Below are positions 45,720 through 56,800 of a stretch of DNA of 64,000 nucleotides, in pieces. This DNA is from Ganoderma boninense (Eukaryota; Basidiomycota; Agaricomycetes; Polyporales; Polyporaceae). The stretch is from positions 3,596,001 to 3,660,000 of the forward strand of contig CM035307.1 in assembly GCA_002900995.3 (NCBI GenBank), written 5' to 3'. The notes below the pieces were generated by a model, which worked only from the letters and a program-made list of their open reading frames with translations, searched no databases and was not told where the DNA came from. Position 1 is the stretch's first letter. Each line of letters begins with the position of its first letter. A program made the position numbers and the translations under genes.

Positions 45720-48700
45720 ATTTCCAAGAGAGACATATTCACAGACAGCTGTTGATCCAGAGACTGGGGCTTTGCTTATAAAGAAAGGTGAAGCTTGGCT
45801 CAATACATTTACCCCTGCTGTATCTGTATCTTATATGTTGCATTGTAATCATGATGTTACTAGTTTACTTTTTGGCATTGCAATTAAGTCTGTCATTGCT
45901 TATGTTGCAGACTATATTACTAAAACACCCCTAAAGACACATGTGATGTTCAAGTCTATACAGCAGGTGCTTGAGCGTAATACTGAACTGTTGGGCAGTA
46001 AATCATCAACCAGAGACAAAGCCAGGTCTATTATCACAAAAATAGTCAATGCCCTAACAGCATCTGCAGAAATAGGGGGGCCTATGGCTGCAATGTATCT
46101 TCTCAAACATCCAGACCATTATACTGGCCACAAATTCAAGACATGCTTCTGGAAAAGCTATGTGTCTGAAGTGATGAAGGCCTGGGATGACTCTGCAGCT
46201 ATAGGAGAAGAACAAAAAACAAAGGTTATGCTGGGTATTAAAAAATCAGGCCAAGAGCAGCAGATAGTGGCTCTGTCTCCAGTAATTGACTACATGTGGA
46301 GGCCTGCACAATATGAAGATATATGCTTATATGACTGGATACGACTGCATGACAAAACAAAGATGGCCAGAAAAAGAAAAAGCAAGAAACCTGACTTTGC
46401 AGAACCTGTAGATGATGTGGAATGTGACAGTGAGTTTGAAGACAACTATGGTATAGATGATAATTGTGACAATGTGGAGCAGCAAGAGATTGCTGAGGAT
46501 ATCTGCTTTCAACATAGTGATGCAGAAGAGGAGGATGGAAAACTGAAAGGAGGGGCACATCCACTGGCTGAAGAGGAGGAAGAGTCTGAAGATGAGCTGC
46601 TGCTGACTACCAAATCTACCAAAGCACTGGCTGTAGACATTGAGCAGTTCAAGCAGAAGCTAGAGCCTAAGACCAAGTCCAAGTATGTGAAGTTCCATCC
46701 CAATCATCCCCAGTACAACACACACCAAGTGTTGTTATTAGATGAGAGTCAGGGATTGGTGCCCAACTTTGTGGGTGGGCCCATCCCTCGTCGTGATGGT
46801 GGAGGCAGCCGTGAAGAATATTGTCTGACTATGCTGACTCTTTTCAAACCCTGGCGCTCTGGAAATGATCTACGCCCTAATAAAGATACCTTGTGGTATG
46901 ATGCATTTAGCAGTTATACATTTACTCCCAGACAAGAGCAAGTGATGGACAACTTTATGATCAAGTATGAATGCAATGATGCTAGAGATGACTTTTCTGC
47001 TCAACGTAAAAAGATGGAAAAAGGTCACAAAATGCCCATAAATCTCAACCATGAAGATGTTGATAATCTGGATACTCAGCATTATGGAGAAGACTACAAT
47101 GAGTATCATGAAGAATCAGAGGCCTTGATCACTGCAGCTGAGGCTTTGGCAGAACCATCTAGTCGGGAGATCACTAGGCGATCACAACAGAAATCTCTAG
47201 CTACTACTGTGAATGCTATTGGTTGGCTGGATGAAATGGATGGCCAACAACTTTCTAAAGCACCCAAAAGGATGAACTTTAGCCAAGACATGACAGCATC
47301 CCAGTGGAAGCAGTTGCTGACAGATAAAAGGCAGTCTATATTAGATGAGAGAGATGCCCAAGCTGACAAAAATGAGAAGGCCAAAAACTTCAAGCCTGGA
47401 GACAAAAATGCTGGAGAGGTGAAAATAGTGGGGCAAAACTATTTTCTCAGCAAAGACTTTACGGCAAGCAACAAGGAAGCTCAACAACTTATAGACAGTA
47501 CAGCAGCCAAGTACAGTCTAAATGAAGCACAGGAAAGAGCATTCAGGATAGTGGCCAACCATGCAGTAGAGTCTAATGGTGAACAGCTGAAGATGTATTT
47601 AGGAGGCATGGCTGGCACAGGTAAATCTCAGGTCATCAAGGCACTCAGCCACTTTTTTGCTGAACGTAAGGAGAGCTACAGATTTATGTGCCTTGCTCCA
47701 ACAGGAGCTGCTGCTGCTTTGATTGGAGGTTCAACATACCACTCAGTGCTTGGAGTCAATAGGTCTGCCAAAAAAGAAGTACTATCAACCCTAATCCAAG
47801 CTAGGGCTAAGCTGCAAAATGTAGACTATGTGTTTATTGATGAGATCAGCATGGTTGACTGCCATGCTTTGTACACAATCTGCTCCAGAATGTGTGCTGC
47901 TCTCAGAAATGATGGACAGCCATTTGGAGGAATCAACATGATATTTGCTGGAGACTTTGCCCAGCTTGCTCCTACAATGGGAGGCTCTGCACTGTATGAC
48001 TACAAGGTTGGACACACTGTGCACACCACCAACAGCCACACCAAGCAGGAGTCGTCTATTGGCAAGGCAGTCTGGCACCAGTTTACCACTGTTATAATAT
48101 TGAGAGAAAACATGCGCCAAGAGTCTATGTCACCAGAGGATGTTAAACTGCGAAAGTGTCTGGAGAATCTTAGATATAGAGCATGCACATCAGATGATAT
48201 AGCACTGCTAGAGACTAGAATAGCAGGCAGAGGGCCAGGAAGACCCAAGTTGAACCAGCCTAGATTCCGTAATGTGTCTATAATCACCAGGTTCAATTCT
48301 CATAGAGATGAGCTCAACAGATTAGGCTCTGAGCAGTTTGCAAAAGACACTAAGCAGGAACTGGTAGACTTTTACTCTATAGACAAATTTGGTGGAGAAG
48401 TGGATGATGATGCATCAAGAACAGTCAAGAAAAAGGCTGTGAATCCTAGAAGAAAGACCAACTTGATTAATCCTGTATTGCAAGAGCAACTGTGGGCCCT
48501 AGACCACTACTTGACTGACAACAGGCCAGGCAAGTTATCTATCTGTGTTGGCATGCCTGTTATGATCAAGTACAACGAGGCAACAGAGTGCTGTGTAACC
48601 AATGGCACAGAGGCTGAGGTGGTAGGCTGGGCATCAAAGCCAATTGATGAATCTAAAAATGCACTGGAAACATTGTTTGTTAAACTCACCTGTCCTCCCA

Positions 48701-49704
48701 CTCCCATCAAACTTGATGGGCTTCCAGAAAATGTTGTGCCTATTACTCCTAGCTCCCAAAAGATCAAATGCAGAATGCCCAATAGAAGCATACTATATGT
48801 CAACAGATCACAGGTCAGTGTTGTTTCCAACTTTGCAATGACAGACTTTGCATCTCAGGGCAGAACAAGACCCAACAATGTAGTTGACTTGCACAGTGCT
48901 AATAGTCACCAGTCTATATACACAGCACTGTCCAGGGGATCTACTTTGGAGGGCACTATTATTGTTCAGGGCTTCAATGACAAGTATCTTACTGGAGGCA
49001 TTACAGGAGACTTGAGACAGGAGTTTAGGGAGCTGGAGCTTATGGATGAGATAACCAAGCTGAGATACAATGGAAAGTCATCACCCAAGGTGACAGGCAT
49101 TACTAGGGGAGAACTTGTGCACTCTTTCAGACAGTGGAAGGGAGAAGGCTATGTTCCCAAGGCAATGCATAAGGATCTCAAGTGGACAGATGCTAACCCC
49201 TTTCCTATTGAAAAAGTGGATGAGACATTGGCTTGGGAAATCATTCCTGACAACAAGACTGGGATCAAGCCTATAAAAAAGGCCCCAACAAATGTGTTTC
49301 CAGCCTCATACTATGTTCCAGCCAAGGGCTCCCAGACACTACCTACTACAAGCAATAACACTGGACTGAAGAGAGACAAACGAGCTCTAGAGGAGGATAA
49401 AGCTGATGCTGGAGAGCAACCAAGGCAAGTGAAAAAGGTGAAGATTGCCCAACACAACAGCAGTGCACAGGCACACAAGTTCAAAGGGTTTCCTTGGAAC
49501 AGTCATAGTTGTGCATATGATGCCCTTCTTACTATATTGCTAGCTGTTTATACTGAATGTGAGCAAGGATGGAATGCTAATATACAAGATAGTAATTCAA
49601 TGCTGGAGTATATTGGTGACATATTGAGTCAGTACATTGGTCCTGATCCACAGCACACTCTGAGAGCTGGCAAAGACATCATTAGACAGCATATTGGCCA
49701 ATGA
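45720..49704 (+). pseudogene. Helitron helicase part (PIF1 family), cut from Rep by hAT
   Basis: In frame with the upstream Rep half across the hAT insertion. The first part continues the Helitron Rep/linker region (YVADYITKTP, a typical block, near 45900). The helicase has Walker A GMAGTGKSQV (about 47606), FMCLAPTGAAAALIGG, Walker B FIDEISMVD (about 47835), FAGDFAQLAP, RENMRQESM, and the C-terminal motifs LSICVGMPVMIKYN and DFASQGRTRPNNVVDL with YTALSRG. The frame then runs into the protease-like domain and stops at TGA 49702-49704, a codon read as Gln in the other copy. The start cannot be native since the first half is separated. Confidence 0.9.
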
Positions 49705-50310
49705 GACCCAGCACTTGGCTTTGCAGGAAGTGAAGGCATTGATGTATATGCTTTGGGACAAAAGCTGCTAAACACATCTGAGAGCACCCTTAGCAAACAG
49801 TACATATGCCGGAGCTGTTGCCACAAAAGCCCAGCTACAATGTTGAACATGACAATGTTTTTGTTTGACAAGTTTATATGGAAGAATCAAGTCAACAAAA
49901 TGGGCTCATACAAGGATAGACTACTCAACCTATGGCTCAAGGCTTACTTTATGCAACAGTCTGAAAAGAATTGTCCCAACTGTGCAAGACCTATGATTAA
50001 GCAGCTTGCTTATGTAGAGGCTCCCAAGTTTGTATCATATATTATCTACAAGCTAAAAATTGAAGTAGAAAGTCAAATAACTATTCCAGGTCACCAACAA
50101 TTATACAGATTGTGTGGAATTGTGTACTTTGCTCCCAATCACTTTGTAGCCAAAATTGTAGACAAATCAGGTGAAATCTGGTATAATGATGGGTTTGAAA
50201 TGGGAGAAGAAACAGAGTACATTGGCAACATTGTTAATATGACATCCAAAGATCTATTGAAGCATAAAAGATATTCAGCCAGTCTTCTTATCTATACAAC
50301 AATTTTGTGA
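49705..50310 (+). pseudogene. Helitron C-terminal protease-like domain, after a premature stop
   Basis: In the same frame as the helicase directly after the TGA. It contains the two zinc-type clusters (CRSCCHKS, CPNCARP), FAPNHFVAKIVD and IWYNDGFEMGEETEYIG of the domain whose candidate active Cys (NSHSCAYDA, about 49500) lies before the stop. The stop thus separates Cys from His. The 13620-14468 copy reads through this point. Confidence 0.8.
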
Positions 50311-50777
50311 GCAGTGTGTGATATACATATTATGTGTAATATTTCTTTCTTTAATATCAATACATATATACTAGTGTTTAGAGTACTTGTAAATTATACA
50401 ACTCAGTATAAAATATATTGAAATAGTCAATATAACAACATAGATATATACATTGCTATAAGAGCAATATTGTAATATTTACATATCTGTACACTCTTGC
50501 TGAGTAGCTATATCAAAGATAATATGATAAAAGCTGGATAGATTGTGGTAATATACAAGATGTATATATATATAAATGTTATTCAATGTAGTAATTATAT
50601 TTTATATGAAACAATACTAATAGTGTTAACAGGAAGTACATGGTACACAACAGTATACACATATTTATCTAGTATATACAGCATTATTGTTATATAATAA
50701 AAGCATCAATATAAGTCATCAAAACCACTGTTCCTCATCAATCGTCACCTGCCAGTAATGGCCCACTTTCAACCAAG
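50311..50777 (+). other. AT-rich 3' tail of the Helitron
   Basis: Non-coding and very AT-rich with many TATATA words, closely similar to the complement of 13157-13619. Near its end it contains a 21-bp word that recurs with one mismatch at about 38200, just before the Rep frame. Confidence 0.75.
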
Positions 50778-53470
50778 TCTCTACTGGAAGTGATGATAGT
50801 GATATAAGCAGGGATAGTCCAAGAACAAATCCAAAGTGACAACAGCAACATGAGTGGAGATGACAAACAGATCACTAAAGAAGCTACAGGAATGGGCAGA
50901 TGAAATGATCATAGAAATTGAACTTAGAGTCTAAGGATTTAGTCCACCTAGTACTGCTTCAGCAAAGATGCCAAAGACAAAGAGCCATAGAAGACTCACC
51001 AACACTGGGAAAGGCCATCTATGACACCACTCTTTGGCTAAATGAGGGCACAATGTAAAATACAAGGCTACTTTGCCCATCCGGACTGACAAGACGACAC
51101 TTGCTGCTATGGCCATTTTCTATGTAAAAGCCTATTTGTATCAATGCCTGCTAAAGCTAAGGTCAGTGAACATTGAAGAAAAACAACATACCCCAGAGTA
51201 TACCCAGTATGCAACAGGAGTACATCAACCTGCATAAGGACAAAAAACAGGGTACAAAACCTGCAGTCAAATGAGCAGGTGCTAATACAACACAGTGACA
51301 AGGCATACAGAACGCATATAAGCAGCCTTCATGCTATGAGTGTGATGCAAAGGCTGTGGAGAGGGTGATAGAGGGATGACACAGAGGCTGCAGGGACAAT
51401 GTGAACACTGGAGAACACTGTGGGGATGACTTAGAGGTAGCGGAGATGGCTCAGAGGCTGGGAAATGTGGGGATGACAATAGGGGGGATGACAGAGCCAA
51501 CACGGGGACAATGACAAGGAGGCGGGAAAGCCAAATGCAGGCAAGAAGAGGTGAATCAAAGACTGAGGTTAACCTGAGAGGTTAAAAGCTAGGGCTTGAG
51601 GCTAGGAGGTTGTGTAGGTTGGCATTGAGAAGCAGAGGGTGAGAGGAGAAGAGACAAGAGAGGGGGGCACCCCAGGGGCCCACAGGTGCTGGCATGACAA
51701 TGCTACAAACAGTGTTATCCTCCTGCTTCATTAGCCCACCCTGTTGAGTACTGCAGGTAAACTTGTTGGACCTAGACGAGGATGCACGGTGCAGTGGCAG
51801 TGTCAGTGGTGGACAATGCAGCTCCGTCATGGGTGGGCAAGGATTTTGCATCTACGCCACCATGTGAGGATGCTGTTGTGTTCAATGAACCGGTAGCTGT
51901 GGGTTGTCAGGAGGAGCCTGCCAGTTGTGCTGTCAAAGCAGGAGATGAGGATGCAGTGTGCAGAGTGGAAGCCTTCAACTTCAAGTTGCAGCCACATCTT
52001 CTGCAGCAACTGACTTAATGAGAAGGCAGGCAACATACTGTATGACCTTGTGGTGCGCTAGTTAACATGTCTCAAGTTTCTTCCTCTTCAACCCCAGATG
52101 ACCCTGGTTCAACTCCCTCCCATGCCCTTTTTGCCTCCACATTGAGCATCCAATGGGTGCACATGACTTAATCAGGTTGAAACAGGAGTTTTGTCAGTCA
52201 ATTCTCCCAGCATACACAGTGGCTGACACAAAGTCAAACCACAACCCCATGAACCAAGACCACATCCCATCTGTGCCTGAGGCCTGAGTGAGTATCCCCC
52301 ACCCCAGTTGTTTGTCCATTCTACTCTTATATTGTGAGCCTGTTGTAGGCAGCTGGGCATGCTCAGAGAGGCAGCACCCCCTTGCCCCCGCACCCTGCTT
52401 GTAGCTGCTGGTGAGATGTGTCCTTGTAATGGGCAGGTCACAAAGTGACCATGTTACAGTTCTCTAATAGTCCAACAATAGACCCCAGTCTACCCAACAA
52501 TGTCGACCTCACTAGAAAGGAGAAAGACTCTAGAAAGACATTGCAGGAGATAGAAGTAGAGCACGGAGAGAAAATGACAAGCAAATGCTCTATCAGTCCA
52601 ACGGGAAATGGAAACAGGAAGAAATGGATGGGCCAGACTACCAGCAACTCTTGTTTGCACTCAAGTTGTGGCTTGGACTCTACTGTGAAGAGGCCAAAGC
52701 TGGACTCTTTGAAATAGACCCTTCTAAATCAATAAAAACGGAGAAGAAGCTTCAACCGGAGGTCTTCCAGACCCTCACCTTGTTATGCCACTACTCTATT
52801 GATGTGCAATTTGCAAAGTTCAGTTGGTGTGCCCCAGTTCCATGACACAAAGTGGGGAAATGTCTTGCAAAGAAAGCCTGTAGACCTCAACCATGCTTTT
52901 TTCAGTGGACGGGGCAACCTAGGCTAGGATGAAAAGCATGTGAAGTGGAGTGACTGGGTTATTGCCTGGCAATGCGCCACTACTGTGATCGTGTATGCCT
53001 TCCGACACTGCAAGCCAGAATGGAAAGACTACCACAACCTTATTTTTGAGTTTTTTAGTGCCATCTACCCCAACTATCACTACCACATCCTATAAAAACC
53101 ATGCCGCTGTGCATAAGAGGGCCACTGCTATGCAAACCCTCCTCATTGACATTTCCAAAACCTCCAGACCTTCTATACTATGGAGATCAAGGTGACCAAG
53201 CACAGCATCTCCAAGTGAGTTAACTATGTCAATGATGGTGTTGAGAGGTATATTTCATATGGACACAACCAACCCTAACAAGAACATGATGTATGTCTGA
53301 TGTGGATATCTCTAATCTTCCTATGCCACTCTCCTCCACAAAGCTGGCCTCAAACTCCTCATTACCTGGGTCTGCCTAATCCCTGTCACTTCCAGAGCCA
53401 CTGTGCTATGTGAGGACAAGGACACTCCTTTTCACAAGGCTAGGGGCAGCCTTGGTAGCTCCAGAGCATA
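50778..53470. other. No recognisable gene; purine-rich minisatellite-like stretch
   Basis: No reading frame resembles a known protein. At about 51350-51510 the + strand carries degenerate repeats of the type GGGGATGACA(N)AGAGGCTG. A possible box B (GGTTCAACTCC) near 52107 has no convincing tRNA fold around it. The region could be decayed repeats. Confidence 0.5.
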
Positions 53471-53499
53471 TGGTGTGTGTCACAGTTTTTCGCACCACA

Positions 53500-53720
53500 C
53501 TTAGTCTGGCATCTTATCAGGACAAGTTATCTCTCAGTTCATCTTATCTTTTCCTTTATCTTATCTCCCTTTCCTTCATCTCATCTCTCCCTTTTATCTT
53601 ATCTCTTTTTCTATCTTATCTGCTTCTTAGATCACTCTCTCACCTGCAACAGGTCCTAGGACCTGCCCTGAACTGATGGTCTGTGTACCATTCCCATGTA
53701 GTATATAAAGAGCTGTGATG
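53500..53720 (+). promoter_or_regulatory. Possible promoter or LTR-like region before Gypsy gag
   Basis: A pyrimidine tract with at least five (T/C)CTTATCT words (53530-53635) is followed by a TATA-like GTATATAAAG (about 53699), an arrangement like the Gypsy LTR at 62677 (TGTATATAAGG). The sequence is not the same LTR, and clear TG...CA ends were not found, so an LTR call would be guesswork. Confidence 0.35.
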
Positions 53721-53929
53721 TGGAATCAAGAACCTCAGATTCTGTCTTTTGTTCTTCCCTCCCTTCTACTGTAGGCAGCCTAACAACTCCTGCCCCTCTG
53801 TGTCTTCTAGTCTAGGCAATCTATCCTCTTCTCTTCTGTTGCCACCCCCTGTGTGCCCCATCAGTGAGCCCCTTTGTTTGTTTGTTTGGTGGTGCAGTTA
53901 ATAGGCTGTGACAGAAGGCTGAGCAGACA

Positions 53930-54894
53930 GTGTTGGATCATGCACCTGCCATTTCTATTCCTAGGATAGGAAGCGGGCTACCTCCACTCCCCTCACCGTG
54001 GCTTGCAGTCAAAGGTCGCATGTGTTTCACCACACTGCGGTCGAAGACCAACACTGGAACACCACCGAACAACAGTGGTTTGTTTGCAACTGCCAACCCT
54101 GCCCACACTGTGATCTACCCTTTGACTGGACACCAGCTGAGTGGGTTCCATTCTGACCCTTTTACCAGCCACACCCTAGCCAACAACAGGTGATCTTAGA
54201 CCGACTCGCCCAGCCACTACCAGCCCCCTCCACAAGGCCCACATGGGCAGCTGTTGCTGCTGCACAAAGTCGCCCCGGCACCCGGCCCCCCAGCCGTGCC
54301 CCCAGTCATATACCCAGTGGGACCGCCACCCCCAGTCGATCCACAGGTTCCCCCGCTCTTGACAAAACTATCGCACTCGTTACTGAACGTCTTGGACAAT
54401 GACGAAGCTCAAACCCCTCATCACCCATTGCGTCGACTTCTAAGGCAGAAGAGAAGCCTGAAGTAAAGAAGGAACCAAAGCCGAAAGCTACCAGTTCCAA
54501 TGCCTCACAATTGTTGTCCTCGTCCAATCCATAACCACTCCTGCCCCCACACCAATGTTCGACACCTCCAAGCTCCTTTCCCAAATCGCCCCACGTGACT
54601 ACGATGGAAAGTCCCCCCAGGATGGCCTCCGCTTCGTGTCCGCAGCCCAGATCTACTTCAACACCCTCACAGTGGTAGCGGTCAGCACACATAGTGAGGT
54701 CATATGGAGGACCATTCTCAGTAAGCTCATGGAAGGAGTGGCAGCCTGGGCTGGCCCCCACATCGTAAAGCTTGCTGGTAGAACTAGCCCTTGGGCAGAC
54801 TACGGCATGTTCAGCACAGCCTTCAAGGATCACTTCTGCATAGCTGACAACAAGGAGGCTGCCATCGCTGAACTTGTCAAGCTTTGCAAGGCAT
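53930..54894 (+). pseudogene. Ty3/Gypsy gag region, broken and cut by the Copia LTR
   Basis: 54555-54894 encodes the gag core MFDTSKLLSQIAPRDYDGKS, then YFNTLTVVAVSTHSEVIW, MEGVAAWAGPHIV and FKDHFCIADNKEAAIAEL, the usual Gypsy capsid pattern. Upstream the frame is in pieces: a Pro/Ser/Thr-rich region (from about 54190) and an N-terminal piece (53930-54193) are separated by stops and shifts. The gag ends at residue L of CKAL where the Copia LTR starts. Nucleocapsid and protease parts are absent. Confidence 0.75.
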
Positions 54895-55321
54895 TGTTGA
54901 AGTCGGTGCTGTAGCGCCCGCAGTTTTGATCGCACCAAGTCCGCGATCGCACCGTACGTACATTGCAGTGTCCCCCTACCTACCCTATTTTTCGTTTTGT
55001 TACAGTAGCACATCTCATAGAGATACAAGATCGTCTTCATTAGAGGCTCCAACTAGCGTAGATCTGCATCCTCCTCTACTTTACACTGTACAGTCCGCAA
55101 TTCTCGCTCCCTGGGCGCCATAACGGCGCCAGTAGCACAGCGTTACATACTCTACCTAGCACGTGCTCCATGAGCTGTATCGACGCCTCTGTCAGGCTCT
55201 GTGTCCTTAGACTTTACAGAGCTTGACACAGGTGAGTAGCATATCTTAGTTTCCTGTAATACAGACTTTACAGAGCTTGACACAGGCCATTGTGACGTCC
55301 TGAGGGCCACTGCAGCCAACA
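54895..55321 (+). repeat. Copia 5' LTR
   Basis: A 427-bp LTR (TGTTGAAGTCGG to GCAGCCAACA) of the same family as 216-641. The left flank is GGCAT and belongs to Gypsy gag. Confidence 0.92.
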
Positions 55322-55416
55322 CCCCTTCCATCTTTCTTCGCTCCTGGACGCAGTTTTCGTCCGTTCGCCCCGTCGTTTCGCCAGCTCGTCGCGTGCCACG
55401 TCACTGCCCATACACC

Positions 55417-56800
55417 ATGTCGCCACCCCCTGCCGCCTTCTCCAAGCTCTCCAATCGCAACTACTAGCAATGGAGACTCGACATGGAGGCCAGGCTTCGC
55501 ATTCTGGGTGCACTTCGCATCCTCAAGGGCCAGGAGACCAGGCCCAACTGCGTTGCACCCTGATGCTGGAGAACGTCGAGATCTGCGCAATTTTGACAAC
55601 AGGGTGGATTTGGCAGCTGGGGAGATTTGGAGTTGTGTGGAGAGGGAGCAGCAGACGCATCTTGAGGCCATCAGGGACGACCCTGTGGCCATGTGGGCCA
55701 AGCTGGAGTCTGTGCACATGCAGAAGCGACCAGGTATGCGTTTTAACACCTACAATGCGCTCCTATCCCTCTCCAAGGCAGAGGACGAGTCCCTGTCCTC
55801 CATGGCCACCTGGGCATCCCAACTCAAGTCAGACATGAAGGCCCTTTGCCCTGCCACCTTCTCCCTCACCCAGCTCGACGATGAGCTCATCCTCATGGCC
55901 ATTATCCGCGCCCTGCCAGCAGAACACACGTCGCTGCGCCATACCCTGCTCCTGGACGACTCCCTCACCCTCAGCAAGCTGCAGGACATTTTTGTTGCCC
56001 TTGAAAACCAGCCCACTGCCTCGCCATCTGTCCCTGTCCTCTCCAACGTCGCCTCAAAGCTCTCCTGCACGTTCTGTGGTCGCCCCAACCACTCGGAGGA
56101 CCAGTGCTTCAGCAAACGCGATGCCAGCGCAAAGGCGAAGGAGAGGGCGAGCCAGCGCATGCAGTACCGCTCCAGCAAGTCGCAGCACAAGCAGGACGCT
56201 TCCGACGCCCCCAGCGCGTCGTCTGCATCGTCTGGAACCCAGGACACACCCCAGCAGTCTGCCAGTGCTGCCACTGTGAGTGCTGGTTTCGCCTCAGCCT
56301 CGCTCTCAGCCCCAGACCGCTCCTCCTGGCTCTCCACCCCTGCTGCTGCTAACTGGAACACGGACACAGGTGCTTCTGCACACATGACGCCTCACCGCCA
56401 CTGGTTTCGCTCCTACTCGCCCCACAACATCTCCATTCGCCTCGCCAACTTGCACATTATCTACTCTGCGGGTATGGGCTCTGTGGTGTTCCAGCCGGCG
56501 GAGAGGGGCGGAGTTTTACCACCTGCTGTTGTGTTGCATGACGTTCTGCATGTCCCTGCGCTTGCCAGCAATTTACTGTCTGTTTTTCACCTCACTCAAG
56601 CAAAGGGCTACACTGTCAAGCTGTGTGCGTCGAGCGTGCTCTTCTACCACCAAGACCAGCTGCGCTTCGAGGCCCAGGTCAACGAGCACAACGTCGGCTA
56701 CCTCCTAGGCCACACCCTGTCCCAGTCCAAGTCTGCCATGTCCGCCTCTACCACCTGCGACAAGGACCTCGCCCTGCTCCCATGTCAATCTCGACGATCT
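55417..56800 (+). pseudogene. Copia gag and protease, with a stop and frame changes
   Basis: Starts MSPPPAAFSKLSNRNY at 55417 and meets TAG at 55465-55467 (after NRNY). The frame then changes at about 55530-55560. From there it is open: MWAKLESVHMQKR and MATWASQLKSDMKAL (gag core), a zinc knuckle CTFCGRPNHSEDQC near 56070-56110, and the aspartic protease with WNTDTGASAHMTPH at about 56355 and LHDVLHVPALASNLLSV. Near 56775 another frameshift cuts the link to pol. The element cannot make its polyprotein. Confidence 0.88.

Larger units (their letters stand above)
38215..50777 (+). mobile_element. Helitron, interrupted by a hAT element
   Basis: The element encodes a Rep domain (38220-40415) and a PIF1-type helicase (45727-49704) in a single reading frame now split by a hAT insertion. 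The 3' end is placed at CACTTTCAACCAAG, 50777, because the fragment at 13157 diverges at the same base. Both copies are followed by T. That 3' end is not the canonical CTRR. The 5' end is not defined: no ATG precedes the Rep frame and a stop lies at 38214, so the 5' part may be missing. Confidence 0.8.

Noticed and set aside
52040..52120. Possible third tRNA-like sequence with box B GGTTCAACTCC
   Set aside because: Box A is weak and no acceptor or anticodon stem could be found.
55246..55749. Minus-strand 167-codon frame in the Copia element
   Set aside because: It is the antisense of Copia LTR and gag and has no independent support.
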